DNA of 64,000 bases. It comes from Scedosporium boydii. Its lineage: Eukaryota; Ascomycota; Sordariomycetes; Microascales; Microascaceae. The position numbers and the translations under genes were made by a program. A model generated the notes under the pieces. That model was not told the origin of the DNA and searched no databases. It saw only the letters and a list, made by a program, of their open reading frames with translations. The stretch lies in the NCBI GenBank assembly GCA_002221725.1, contig NJFT01000083.1, positions 1-64,000 of the forward strand. The letters run 5' to 3'. Position 1 is the stretch's first letter, and the number at the start of each line of letters is the position of its first letter. Positions 46,245 through 58,369 of the stretch are shown here, in pieces.

Positions 46245-47623
46245 TGTGCGTCCTAAGTCGAAGAAGGGTATAATCGTAAAGTAATCTCGATCCTCCTGAC
46301 ACAAGGAAAGAGTGCCCTTCTATATCCTCTATATGGGCATGTAGAATGGTTCCATGAAGATTCCTCTAGGTGCAACTTTTCACGATACATTCACCAAAAA
46401 ATGGTCCCCCACCAAAAAAAAGTTGCAAAATCGAATCCAAGTCGCTGCTAGAAAAAAGAAAAGTGGATCCATGGCCGATAAGGTTCTGATAAGAATAGTG
46501 GTCCGTGCACGTAGATTGACAGTCACATGTCTTTTAGGTTCAATTGACAGCGCAGTCACTGACAACATTGCAGATTCCCCAGAAAAAGGGTATCAATATC
46601 CAGCAGCCTTCCAGTCCAGTCCTTCTGGAATTGGGGTTTAGATATTGAAGAAGACGAACTCTGCAGGAAATACACGATTTTAGCATCGTCAACATCTTGC
46701 GTTGATGCGAATAAAGTGGCAATGACGGAACGATGGTTCTGGAAAGAAACAGCTAATGATGACACGAGACCTAATTGCGGTCAACGAAGGTACATTATAT
46801 GTACTTTTGTCGGCAGCCCCATAGGCTATGCTATTAATGTACCAAAAGGGTTCTTCAGAAAAAGTGGAAGTAACCGTGGCGGTTTTAGCGGCCAAAATTA
46901 GCGCCAAGTACACCACGAAGTAAGTGGGCAGGCGAGCTGGAGGGAAGAAAAATGCAGAAACGGCAGGAGAGCATGAGGGAAGGCAGAACCGCCAAAAAAA
47001 ACAAGGACGGAAAATTTCTGCTGCCCGACCCAAAATCCCGTCCTTTCCAACGGCCGCCGATGGGACTCCGTTCATCGACCTAAATTATAAAAGTCAATAC
47101 ACTCTCTCTTTCCCTAATAAATGTGTAGACTCCCCGGTCTGGCATGTCCTCACACTTGCCCTGCCACTCTCGTGACGGGCCCGACAAACCCGCGCACCTG
47201 CACCCTCCAGCAGCAGCAGACCCAGTGACGGAATCGCTCAGCAAACTATACTACTTCTATACAGTCCTACTCCGAGGCACAGGCACACCTTCATCTCCCT
47301 CCCACTCCACACCGAATAATTATCAGCAGCATCATGCGGCAGAGTCGGACTCTGCTGCCCCATCATCTCTAGTCACCGTGGATCCTACTACAAGCGACGC
47401 CGAATCCGATCCTCTCACCTCAAATCCGAGTCCGAGCCACGCCGCCAACGCCCGCGGCTACTTCCACTCTTTATTCCACTACCTGGTCCCGACGCCCACT
47501 CGTTCCTCCAGGAGAGATACCCATCTCCGCTCCACAACGCCTTGGTCGCTACCTCTACTCTCCCTCCAACGCTCTTTCGTCGGCACCCTCTGCTGTCCGG
47601 CGCTTCCGCCTTTGGAACTGAAC
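46245..47623. other. Divergent intergenic region SPB4 / DGK1
   Basis: 1.38 kb. The DGK1 frame is open upstream to an ATG at 47144, adding about 160 Ser/Thr/Pro-rich codons of unclear coding status. The rest holds A-rich patches and no recognised gene. Confidence 0.5.
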
Positions 47624-48838
47624 ATGTCGCTGAGATCCAGACGGTCCGCCGTGCCCGCGACGCCTCGCGTCATCTCGCCGAGTCCGACCCCCTCCGAATC
47701 GGAATCGTCCTCCTATTTCCCTCCCGTTACGCGCTCCGCTGCGAGGCGAGCTGCTACGCCTCGACCCCTCGAGGAAATTACAGACGAAGATGACGACGCC
47801 CCGCAAACCCGGAGATCCCGGACGAGGAGCCGCTCTCCCATGGAAACGGCGCGTATCCGGCGCCTGACCTCGTCTCGTCGGAAGTCGAGCTCCTCATCCA
47901 CTAAGCGCCCCGACGTCGTCAAACCATCCGAACCGATCGTCGCCAACGGCAAGACTACTACTCCTACTACCACTGCTACTACCGAGGTGAACGGCCATCT
48001 CGCGCCGCCGGCGCCCGCCACCCCGCTGGGTTGGAGTTGGAGGGATTTCAGCCGTAGCCCGAGCCCTCTCGGCCTCATCCCGATACACCGACATTGGCGC
48101 ACATTCGTTCACAAGCACGAGGTGCCCCGCAAGGCCCTGCACGTGTCGATCGGCTTCTTTACGCTTTGGCTCTACATCGGCGGCACGCAGACCGGCGCCG
48201 TCGCGCCCTGGCTCCTAGCGGCTCTAATACCCATTGCCACAGTCGACTATCTTAGATTCAACTTCCCGTCGTTCAACCGCATATACGTCATGGTTCTCGG
48301 CGCCCTCATGAGGGAGAGCGAATACTCTGGATGGAACGGCGTCATCTTCTACCTCCTCGGTGCCTGGATCGTCCTCTACTTCTTCCCCAAGGACGTCGGC
48401 ATCATGGGCGTCCTGCTCCTCAGCTGGTGCGATACCGCCGCCAGCACCTTCGGTCGACTCTTCGGTCGCTACACGCCTAGGATCCGCCGCGGAAAGTCAC
48501 TCGCCGGATCCTTCGCCGCCTTCCTCGTCGGCGTCGCTACGTCCTGGTACTTCTGGGGCTGGTTGGCGCCCAAGACGGGACCTTTCCCCGGTGACGAGAC
48601 GTACCCCTTCATGTTTACGAACGTCCTTTGGCTCCCTAGCATCCTGTCCAACGCCCTGGGCCTGTCCGAAGCCCAGGCGAGCATCTCGGGTAACCTCGCC
48701 CTTGCCGTCATGTCCATCTGGTCAGGATTCGTCGCCGCCGGCAGCGAAGTTATAGACCTGTTTGGCTGGGATGATAACCTCACCATTCCAGTACTCAGCG
48801 GCATCGGTATTTGGGGGTTCCTCAAGATTTTTGGTTAG
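47624..48838 (+). CDS. DGK1: CTP-dependent diacylglycerol kinase Dgk1
   Basis: Integral ER/nuclear membrane enzyme that phosphorylates diacylglycerol to phosphatidate using CTP, opposing the lipin Pah1. 404 aa from the ATG at 47624 (MSLRSRRSAVP); an in-frame ATG at 47144 would extend it by 160 residues of low complexity, which I consider less likely. The N-terminal half is Ser/Thr/Arg-rich. The C-terminal half is the CTP-transferase-like membrane domain: HEVPRKALHVSIGFF, TVDYLRFNFPSFNRIY, MRESEYSGWNGVIFYL, then SWCDTAASTFGRLFGRYTPR and KSLAGSFAAF, with about six hydrophobic segments. The conserved D (SWCDTAAS) and GR-rich motif support the family. Single exon. Confidence 0.88.
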   Translation: MSLRSRRSAVPATPRVISPSPTPSESESSSYFPPVTRSAARRAATPRPLEEITDEDDDAPQTRRSRTRSRSPMETARIRRLTSSRRKSSSSSTKRPDVVKPSEPIVANGKTTTPTTTATTEVNGHLAPPAPATPLGWSWRDFSRSPSPLGLIPIHRHWRTFVHKHEVPRKALHVSIGFFTLWLYIGGTQTGAVAPWLLAALIPIATVDYLRFNFPSFNRIYVMVLGALMRESEYSGWNGVIFYLLGAWIVLYFFPKDVGIMGVLLLSWCDTAASTFGRLFGRYTPRIRRGKSLAGSFAAFLVGVATSWYFWGWLAPKTGPFPGDETYPFMFTNVLWLPSILSNALGLSEAQASISGNLALAVMSIWSGFVAAGSEVIDLFGWDDNLTIPVLSGIGIWGFLKIFG

Positions 48839-49566
48839 ATTTGGTGGGGACATTTTTTAGGGGGCAACCCTTGGGGGGTTAGATTCGGTAATTTGGGTTC
48901 GGTAATCAAGATGTGTTTTCTTCTGAATTTACATCTGATATCGCCCCACATCTGGACCGACCATCTCTCAACTCTGTCCTGTTTCTTCTTACCTGTCGTT
49001 CTGGTTCTTTTACTTTTGGGGAGAGAATGCTTGGGGAGTCATCTTGACTAGACGGTCTTTGGTTAGGGGAAACGACCGCTTATGGACAGGGTAAAGGTGC
49101 AAAGACTTCAGTGTTCTTTCAGCCAAGATCTCATTTCGAGGGAACGCCACTCTCCCCCCATCTGACCGAGAAGTTCAGGGAAAAAACACGAATACATTTC
49201 ATGGGATGAAGATATGATGGGACGTCCGGGTAGTGGGAATGAAGGGCGGTAATTAATCTGGGGATTCGATTTATTTTTCTTTTGTTTCTTCCTCTCTCAC
49301 TCTCTCGTTTTTACACCTGTAACATTAAGAAAAAGCTTATGGCGGAAACCGGGCATTGCAGACACACACAACACACGTAGATAACTTGCACCTTGAGCTA
49401 TTTTTTTTTCATTACAATAGACATGATTTGCATGAAAGCTGAGTATGGCGTATTCGAAGCTGAAGTCTTATGAGATCCTTCCCCACAATGTCTCCCCCCT
49501 TCGTCCATTCCATGGGAGGGGCTGAGGAAATGTAATGAAGTAAATTACCCACTTCCGAAGTGAACC

Positions 49567-50384
49567 TACGAAGTATATCCATTACACCACGGTCCAGACC
49601 TAATGAAGCCTGTGATCATCTGCACTATGTAAATTGGGTGCAGGTAGTGCTTTGCGCTAGCGCTCTAATTAGACTAGGATGGACTTGGTTTCTTTTTTTT
49701 TTTTCTTGGTCAGGATTGTCGTGATGATGTTCTCTTGCTGTCGGTTCTGATTCGGTTCGGTTGTGTGTATACCGGAAGGGGGGCTGAAGACGGGAGTAGA
49801 TCGGGTGTTTCCGCAAGGGCTCTCTGGTGAGTTGGACAGAACATTGGTGTTTTCTGTGTTGAGAAGGCAATTGACATAATTGGGATCGGATCGGCCTTGG
49901 TCCTGGGCAAGGCCTCGGAAGCCCGGATATAGAACTCATGAGGGCTTTGGGAGGCGTAATGTTGGGAGGAGGAAGCTGGTGCAGGCCTGGAAGAGGTTGC
50001 TGCGATGTCGTGCAGGATTTTGTGGAACCTGGAGACCTGGCCTGGAGCCGAACGGATTTCGATTAATTGATGCATCAATGGTGCAGCTAAGGGGAGGGAT
50101 ATATGTCCAGGAGGATGCTGTCGAACTTGGCATCATTGGGACTGCAGACTGCACTGATACTTCGTAACTGCGGATGATGCTCCATAGCGTTCCTGGCTGG
50201 CTTGGATATCTGGCCCCGTCGTACAGCGCACAGAGTAAAACAGGGTTCCTTCGAGTGCCACCTCATCTTTGAGGTAATATCGGACAGAATAAGATAAAAC
50301 ATCTCACGTATACTTATCATTCCCCATAGGCCCTCCCCCCGGTCCACGCCTTGGCTTCAACGGGAGGATATACACTACTTCGTA
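49567..50384. repeat. Three copies of the TACTTCGTA 9-mer
   Basis: Exact copies at 49567-49575 (TACGAAGTA), 50158-50166 and 50376-50384 (TACTTCGTA), all in the gene-poor region. Confidence 0.75.
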
Positions 50385-51498
50385 AGGTGGGGGAATAATA
50401 CTTCAATGCTTGTAATATTGCGATTGCCTGGCGGGGTGAAAGTCCCGCCTTCTCAGGGGATCGGCGATGATGTCACTCATATAATCGACTACAAAATACA
50501 CTTTGGCAGGAGAAGAACAAGACAACCGGAAACTGTGAAGACTTAAGGAAACCATAAGGAAGATTCTCGGCCAGGCTGAGTCCATTGGTGAGGCAGAACT
50601 TCATGCAAAAATCACGTTTGTACGACGTCGGAGGTTTTCTTCAGAATTACATATCGGCCACAGAAATTAACACAATTGGTGCTTAAACAGAACATCGCCA
50701 ACTCCCAACTCCCTGGCCGTCAAGTAGCTGATGCCGCCCGACCATTGGATCGTCAACTTGTCCCCCAACCCGTTTGCGATCATGTGCTCTCTTAAGTCCG
50801 CTGGGCCGCGCACCAACGTTTTTTTAGCTTCTCTCGTGCGGAAAGCGGGGGAACAAGCAACTGGCGAAGCCCACGCTTACAGGCGAACCTAGGCCGGAAT
50901 GAAGCCACGATGCGCTTCATGCAACGTCCTCTAGTGTACGCACCCCCAAAAGCAAACAAACCACGAAGTAGAATATTTCATAGGGGGTAAAGGTGGGGGG
51001 TCTGTATATCCAGCTCCAAGGTGAAAGAAAAAGAAAGTAAAAAGACAGGAAAAAAAGGTAAGTCAAGGTAGAAATTAACAAACAGTCCGGGTCCATGGCG
51101 CGGCTTATAATTCTCTTCTTACGGATTAGCCTTCAGCAAGCGTATATTCCCTGCATCTCAAGGGTCGTACATTTCTGCAACCTACATTACATTAGATCAA
51201 ATTACACTTTTTTTCCTTCTTCTTTTTGATATACATACATATCCACTCACTGTCGGTGTCGGGTGGACATGAAATCTATCTGTATACCACGATGGAATCA
51301 AATGTGTCCCGCCGTCATTGGACCCGCCTAATCCCTCCCGGCATCGTTCCCATCCCTTCCAGAGGCATTGGTGAGTTGTTCTCTGCCACCCTGCGCTCTT
51401 TCGCTGTGCCCAGAGCTGCGTTTCCCGCTCAAGAAAGGGGGCTTCGTTGGCTCGTTGGCTCGTTAATCCAAGACATGCACCGTTTTCGTGGCAACTCC

Positions 51499-51568
51499 AC
51501 ACACACACACTTTTGACACATACATCCACACAACACACACACACTTCCACAAACGCACACAAACACGC
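51499..51568. repeat. AC-rich microsatellite
   Basis: Imperfect (AC)n runs, for example ACACACACAC at 51499-51510, continuing with CACAACACACAC and CACAAACAC to about 51568. Confidence 0.8.
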
Positions 51569-54547
51569 TAGGATCATCGTGGCTATGGGCCGCGGAGCTC
51601 GCCGAATCTAGGCTGGCCAGAATGGATTGAGCTTACTGAGTGGTCAATCTCTCTCGAGGCCCACGATTATGTCCTTGCTATTCCGACAGATACCCTTAGT
51701 CTTATGAATGGCATTTTATTCTCGCATGACCCCTCGAGGATATAAAGCTCCGCCTGGCTCGAGGTTCGCCAACTGCAATTCCCAAGATATCTACTGTCAG
51801 GACAGCTCTATTCACATTCTCAGGGGGTCGTTGTTCCGAGATCCTCAATGCTCGCTTCCGCTCCGCCATGCTCTAACGTTCAGGACTCGGAGAGCTCAGA
51901 CAATGCAGGGTGAACCGGGAAACGACAGCCAGCTCACAGCGCGGAGTTGCGCTCTCCGGCACACTTCAAGCTTAAGACACGTGGGGAAGTTGGATAACCG
52001 CAGATAGAGTTGCATATAGACAAGGCTGTCCTCCCCCCAAGCATAGCTCTGTCGCACCGTTTTTTTGGCCCGGTCACCTACCAGCTCCGATGAATGGGGG
52101 TGCGCCACCGTCCACGTACATCGTACATACCAGGTCGTGTTACGGTGGGTTCGCAGGTGCCTAGAGACTGCTTTCCGAACGCAACATTGGAAGTTTACAC
52201 CGAAGCCTCCTTCTGAACGGCCCTTGAGAATGTGACCGGAAAGAAAAAAATCTTGGTGACGACCTCGACCACTCCTTGGCTGGGATAACTGATCACTCTT
52301 CCCGGGGGATCATCTCCTAAGTAACCTCCCTCTCATCACACGCTCTTCGGGGATTGGCTCGCAGAGCCGTTGTGGCAAACCGAAGGGGGGAAAACCTTTT
52401 GCTTTTGCCGACTACTGCCGGCATATATCTGCTCCGCAGGGACCCGGCGACTGTCATATGGTCAAGATACAACTCTTAAAGGTTCCTCGGATCGGTTAGA
52501 CGCATCTGTCCACGTCGGCTCCCACACTTCACTCCCTCACAGACAGAACGGACATGTCGCGGAGAAGGAGAATCGAAACTTAAGGTAGGCATGAACAGCC
52601 TGAGATCGCATCTACCCGTGTCACCTCGAACTCACTCCTACCCGCCAACGAGGAAATGGCCCAGCCCGCTCCCGTTTTCTTTAAACGCACTTTAAATCTT
52701 GATCCATGGACACTACCAGTATGTTTATCGGAGCAAGAGATCGCCGATAGCATCAACACTCTGAAGCAGCAAAAACGGTCAGCTTGGAAAGACCAATGCA
52801 AGCTGCACTGAGAAAGGCCGAGATTCCTGGGGTACGGTACGGCAATCCTTCGTACTCCTGCATCCTTTCGATCGAGAGCCCATCTGGCACTAGATAGGTT
52901 GGAAATTGCGAGAATTTGGGCCAATGAGAGCTAGAAAGAAGAGCCGAACTATTGATGAGAATCCAGGCGTTTGGGTTCTGCCTGTCTCCTGCTCTTGCCA
53001 CACAGCCCAGCTAGACCATTTTAAACGGAGGGTCCAAGGCAAATGAGCCGAAGTCGCCCTCACCAGCAAGGTTGTGTCAAGAGCAAGAAAGCGGTAGGCA
53101 GGATCCATGCTACACATGCTACGGGCAGGCACGGAGGACTAAGTGGAGGCTGCATGAACGGAGAGGAAGCTGCAGAACGCAGGAGAGTGTACTCGCGTAC
53201 GTACCTAGGGTACTAGGCAGCTTGTCCTGCGAGGAGGGATGGACACTCCTGCTCTTTCCTCTCTGATCAGCATTCCCACCCAATGGAATTGCAAGAAAAT
53301 GCCACTAAGGCTGGTGAATGGTTATGTAGTCGTGAAATTTCCAGAAGTCGCGCTGGAGGTCGTTTACGGAGGGGATCCTCAGAAGCACGAGGTCCGACTT
53401 CGTAGTTTTCGATCTCACAACGCGATGGATGGTTGGACGGTCACCCATGCCCCAGGACGTTGATGGCGGGGTACGTCAAAAATAAGTTGGCAACATCAAT
53501 TGGCGGACTGGAGAACCAGTCCCAAGAGAAATTGGCTGGTTTGACAACACATCCTCACATAAGAGACAAAAAAAGAGCCCGATTACCTGCATCTCTGCCT
53601 GACCAAGAACAAATTCTTTCTTTGGGATGGTTGCGTGGGCTCTGTTCCGCCATCGCCTGGATATATGATTTCCTCGATTCCAGCGCCTTTTTTCGTGTTT
53701 TTTCCTTGCCGAAAAAGCCGGTGGGGAAAAAGACTTGGGAAACAAAATCAAGGTCGGCGAACGAGCCGGGGGATAGGAAAAAGCAGGGCCTCTCAGGGCC
53801 CCAGTTCAAGGGTTCCGGCCAAGACCGGTACAAACGGGGCCGTGAGATAATCCGAGCGAGGTGCCGTTTCTTTCTCGACGTTCCACCGCCTTTCTTGCAA
53901 CGACATCAAATCTCACCTCCGTTGAGGTCCGTTGAGTACACTCCACCACATGCTGTCCCCGCCCCTTCCACACAATTCTTCTCACAAGGCACAATACTCT
54001 GCACTACTTCGGACTCTACCCAAAATACATATACGGAGTACGTATCGTATATACATATACTTCCAGACGCACATGCAGTCGTTATCCTCTTGACAACCGT
54101 CGCCATTGAACATCGAAATTTCCAGTGCGCCTTCTTAGCCTGCAGGTTTTAGGGCAATGGCTAGCCTGGTTGGGCAACAATAAACCAGGGAACCCCCCTT
54201 CCCCTCCACGCCTCTCATCCCTCGAAAGTTTGGGGACGATGTTCAACCGGATCTTGTTTTAATGGTCCAAGTGTGTCCTTTTCTTGGTACGCTACTCTCA
54301 ACTCTAGGTGCAGCAAACAGCCCTTAGTGTCAGGTCACGATGCGCTTCTGCTCGATTGCAGGTTTGGAACTTGAATAGAACTTGTTCTAAGAATACCTGA
54401 AGCAGGCGTGACGGGGCCCTCGCGTTGCAAGTATCTCTCTCCAAGACCGCATCACGCCGAAAGCCCGTTCCCCAGACTTCTAGCCCTCATCAAATCTGCC
54501 TTTCTACGTTCACCCTCCCCATTGAACCCCCCCTCTTAGCTTTCCAG

Positions 54548-54813
54548 TACGAAGTACTTTTTCAATTCTTACCCTTTTACTATATCTTGGCCTAGATAAG
54601 CCCTCAGTAGCTCCCTGTTTTGTGAATTGGGGTCATTTTTTCCTGTTCGAGTGCTCCTGCTTGTTTATGGTGGGGGAGGAATTGGGAAGAACTGCCCTGA
54701 CTTTCGCCTTCCAATTTGTTGACTGGTGTTTCGTGCTTGCCTTTTTCGAATTTCGGTGACGTTGAGCATTCTGGCTGGCCGGTTGGGCTGGGCTACCTTC
54801 CAAGTACGAAGTA
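54548..54813. repeat. Two copies of TACGAAGTA
   Basis: Exact copies at 54548-54556 and 54805-54813. A variant TACGGAGTA lies at 54032-54040. Confidence 0.75.
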
Positions 54814-57067
54814 GATCTGCCGTGCCAGAAAGTCGGAGAGAGCTTGAGCGGTCACAGTCGAACTCCCACCTTTCCCCATGTCTTTTTTTTTTTTTTTTCC
54901 TTTGCTATCCATATGTCGCCCCCATTCTTGCATCAATGAGCAAGTGATTCTTGCAATTTGATTCTTCAGATCTTCTCCACATGTACCTTGCTCTTTTCAA
55001 TCGTCGACCCATGCTGCAGCTGTAATTGCATGTTCCAGTCTCACCGTCTGCTTCTAGACTACAGCCTGCGTCTGTGTCTGCGCCTGCGCCTGCCAATCCT
55101 CGTCCTGCGCGTCCAAGGGACGAGAGGATTAGCTGAGGTGTGTGCCTAGACATAATCAACGGGACAATATGTACAAGGATATCGATCTTCGGTGGACTGC
55201 CAAGCTACATCGCTACATCAATTGATGGCCTCACTCACGCATTCTGAGCCAAACACAACCACAAGGCAGCCCCCGGTGCCTGGCTCTGTCACGTCCTGTG
55301 TCCTGTTCAATGTACGTTCCTTGCCGCAGCCCAGCCTAGTGATTCTGCAGGTGGTGATTCTTGTTTAATTTTTTTATCCAACTTTCTTGTTCCTCTTTTT
55401 TCTTTTTCCTTTTCTCTTCTGCAGTGTGCCCTTGCTGGGAGTCATGGGGAACTGGGAATCGGTCTGAAAACCCTGACTGAGAAACCCCAAGTACGAAGCA
55501 TGCGCGATGTGCTCGCATGTCTTACACGCACATTTGGCAGCTCATTTTTTTTTTTTCCACATTTCCCCCCTTCCCAACGTACCCAAGACCTAGACGCAGA
55601 CCTATACGCACACACAACACACGCACGCACACGCACATCAATGATACACTACAGATACATGAAATGTCCACAGAGCGCCATGGATCTTGACATCTTTTAT
55701 TCCAAACTACGTCCAAGGTACACATCACACATCACTCCAGTCTGCTTTTGCAAAACGGCAGCCCGTCTTCCCTATAAATGATTGCTGCCGTAGAGTGGCC
55801 GCCTGCTCATTTCTTTGCCCAAGTACTACTCCATACCCTCTACCTCTAAATACACTGCGTTTGATGCTCCAGTTTAATCTGAATCTTACGTTCTGTGTCC
55901 ACTACCCTGCCCCATCATGTCCGCCCCCTTGTCCCACGCCATCGCTTCTGCCACAGGAAACCTTCTTTGCCTTTCAAGCGCTTCAATCGTACTAGACCGC
56001 AATCGTCTACTCCCCCCCACCTCCATACAGCCTTAGCCTGCTGCTTGTCCACTCCCAATACCACTATCAGGGCCAGGACCAGTGCCAGTGCCGTCCCCCC
56101 AATGTGGCTATCATCAATACATCCATCCCGAGAAATCCGCTTTTATATCCGCTACTCACGAGCTGATGTTACAATTTGCATGCCGTATCCGTCTCTTCTT
56201 GGACTGGCGCTGTCTCCCCCGATCCCTTTATGTGACGTCCAATCCCGGTCCATGTCTGGACTCGCTTTTGCCCCGTCTAGCCGTCTCCGAAGTACTTCCT
56301 CCATGTGCATTTTCTCTGGGGTTTTACATCCTTCATACCCTTTCCAATTTGATATCTTTTTCATTGTTATTATTATTTTTTCCCTTCCTCTGCCCTTCGT
56401 GCGTCACCACCTAAACCATCCATAATATGATATTTTTCGCACACCCCTCCGTTTTCAACCTCCAGATTGGTACACGCCCCCATCCCTGACCAACATAGCA
56501 ATTTGACTTCACTCCTCGGCATTGGTCCCGTTCGATCGTTCCGGGACTAACACGCCCAACACCCTTTTTCCTTTTGGTCTTGGGTGAATGGAAGCTAGCT
56601 TGTCCACGGTCCCACTTTCCGTCCTATCAACCTGGTGTCGTTCGTTTTCACATCTGCTTGTGCCGTAAGAGATTTCCAATTCCACCTCCCTCGAGGCCCA
56701 TGCTCCATACTGTCTCCTCGTTGGCTACAAACGCATGCTACGTCCTGCGAGGACATTCACGATATCCCTAAGGGGGGGTGTGGGGTGAAGTAAGTGAAGC
56801 TCATGGGCTAGTGCTCGAGGTTTGCTATCGCTTCCACGCCCCCCCTCTCATCTCGATTCATCTCTGAGCTACGCCGGACCTTCTTCCTCGTCTCCGCTCT
56901 CCGGTACTTTGTATGCCCTTCCTCCCTCTACCGCGAGTCCGTCACATCATGCCATGGCCCTCCTCTCCTTGCTCGAGCGGGGGGCAAGGATGGACTTGGC
57001 GAATCGACTCTGAGCATCCAATGCCTCCGATCACGAGATGAGGAGCCCGGAAGGGCTCCTGAAAAAG

Positions 57068-57076
57068 TATAAAAGG
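57068..57076 (+). promoter_or_regulatory. TATA box upstream of KXD1
   Basis: TATAAAAGG about 360 nt before the KXD1 ATG, followed by a strongly C/T-rich leader with TTCTTTCTTTTTTC runs. This is a textbook-like core promoter for this window; the transcription start would be near 57100. Confidence 0.6.
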
Positions 57077-57432
57077 GGCAGTTGTGATCGAGTTGGATTC
57101 ATCTCAACCTTCTCCTCTTTTCTTTCTTTTTTCTCTTCTTCTCCAAGTTCCAAAGGTCTCTCCTCTCCCAGAGTCAACTGCTTGTCTTGAACACAGCCTC
57201 CAACTTGTCAAAACACTCTTCCCAAGTAGCACTTAACCATATACCCCAAGTCCCACTACTCTTGCTCTCCCCCTTAGCACAAACTAGCAAGACACCTCCA
57301 CGAAGCCTTCTCTTTTCTCGTGGCTATCCTCCTACTACGAGTGTTCCACCACAGCTCCCTGGACAGCTCAATCATTTCTACTTGGCTTCCCACTTAACCC
57401 GGTTACGCATCCCACACACTCTTCCCGCCATC

Positions 57433-58369
57433 ATGTCTACCCACTATACTCCTGCCTATTCTCTGCCCGTGCGTGTGCCCACCAAGGGCGGCCAGTACTC
57501 GGGCTATTCCAGCGCATACTCCGTTTCCCCACCAGAGGTCGATGACGACCTTAGCTCCACGTCGGGCGTTGCCTCTTACAGCAACAGCGGATATGATTCT
57601 TCTTCCTATGCCGGAAGCGGCGACTACGATAGCGCCCACTCCGCCAGCGGCATTGATTTCAATGAATACATGCAAGATCGATTTGCCAGCACATTCAATC
57701 CCATCCCGCTCGATAAGAGCATGGTCACCCAAGCTCAAACGTAAGTAGCTAATTCCAATTGCCGCGTAATTTCCTTCCCGCGCTTGGGAATTCTTGTCAG
57801 CATTTCCCTCCTCGGACAGTTCTCCACTTTCGCGGTTGCGAGGAGGGGAATTGCGAGGGGTAAAAAAGCAAAATTGAGGGAATTCCCCGTGGAGGCACAG
57901 GGGAGCGAGTTGAGAAATTAAAGCTAATTGGTGATTTTCAATGCAGGTCGGGACACCTGAACGCTAAGCATCGTGAGCTGCTTGAATTGCAGAAGAAGGC
58001 GCAGGCTCGTCTTGCAAAGACTCGCGAGCGCTTCCAAGATGGTCTCCGCGATGCTCGCGAAGTTCGCGAGGATCTTGAATGGACGGAGAAAAAGATCAAG
58101 TGAGTTTTCTTAAAAAAAATTGCCCCGTTTTGATTGTGTTCTGTGTATTCCGTTCGTCGCCAATTGGAGACTACTGCTGTTTGCGCAAGCAAACAAGCGT
58201 GCGTTGGCGAGATCGAGAGATACAGATCATCAATCTTGGTATATTTTGCGACTTTCGAAAACTTGGAGACTAATAAAAATGCGCGAACAGGACACTCAAG
58301 ACCAAGGCGGCTCGCAAACACCCCAAGGAGTTCTCTAAGGCAAGGACGCGATATCCCTCGCCTGAATAA
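57433..58369 (+). CDS. KXD1: KXD1, BLOC-1-like endosomal complex subunit
   Basis: Exons 57433-57740, 57947-58099 and 58291-58369 give 179 aa; phases 2 and 2 close with GTAAGT/TGCAG and GTGAGT/AACAG. The N-terminal 90 residues are Ser/Tyr/Gly-rich (SGYSSAYSVSPPEVDDDL, YDSSSYAGSGDYDS), then a conserved transition (FNPIPLDKSMVTQAQTSGHL) and a coiled coil with the KxDL-type motif (REVREDLEWTEKKIKTLK) and ARKHPKEF at the end. KxDL proteins are subunits of BLOC-1/BORC-type complexes acting in endosomal maturation. The KxDL lysine is replaced by arginine (RxDL). The sequence pattern matches filamentous-fungal KXD1 proteins as I recall them. Confidence 0.8.

Larger units (their letters stand above)
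48839..57432. other. 8.6 kb gene-poor region
   Basis: I can support no protein gene or tRNA here. The longest frames (53433-54152 plus, 239 codons; 55895-56425 plus, 176 codons) have amino-acid composition of random translation and no splice-consistent partners. The region holds CA/AC-rich simple sequence (51499-51568), six to seven TACGAAGTA-type 9-mers, and from about 54.5 kb onward a plus strand increasingly rich in C and T, which continues into the KXD1 leader. A long regulatory region, a non-coding transcript, or unrecognised lineage-specific genes are all possible. Confidence 0.55.

Noticed and set aside
53433..54152. 239-codon plus-strand frame in the gene-poor region
   Set aside because: Random-looking composition, many simple motifs, no homologous motif and no splice-linked neighbours.
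55895..56425. 176-codon plus-strand frame
   Set aside because: Pro/Ser/His-rich translation of C/T-rich DNA; no ATG in good context and no coding signature.
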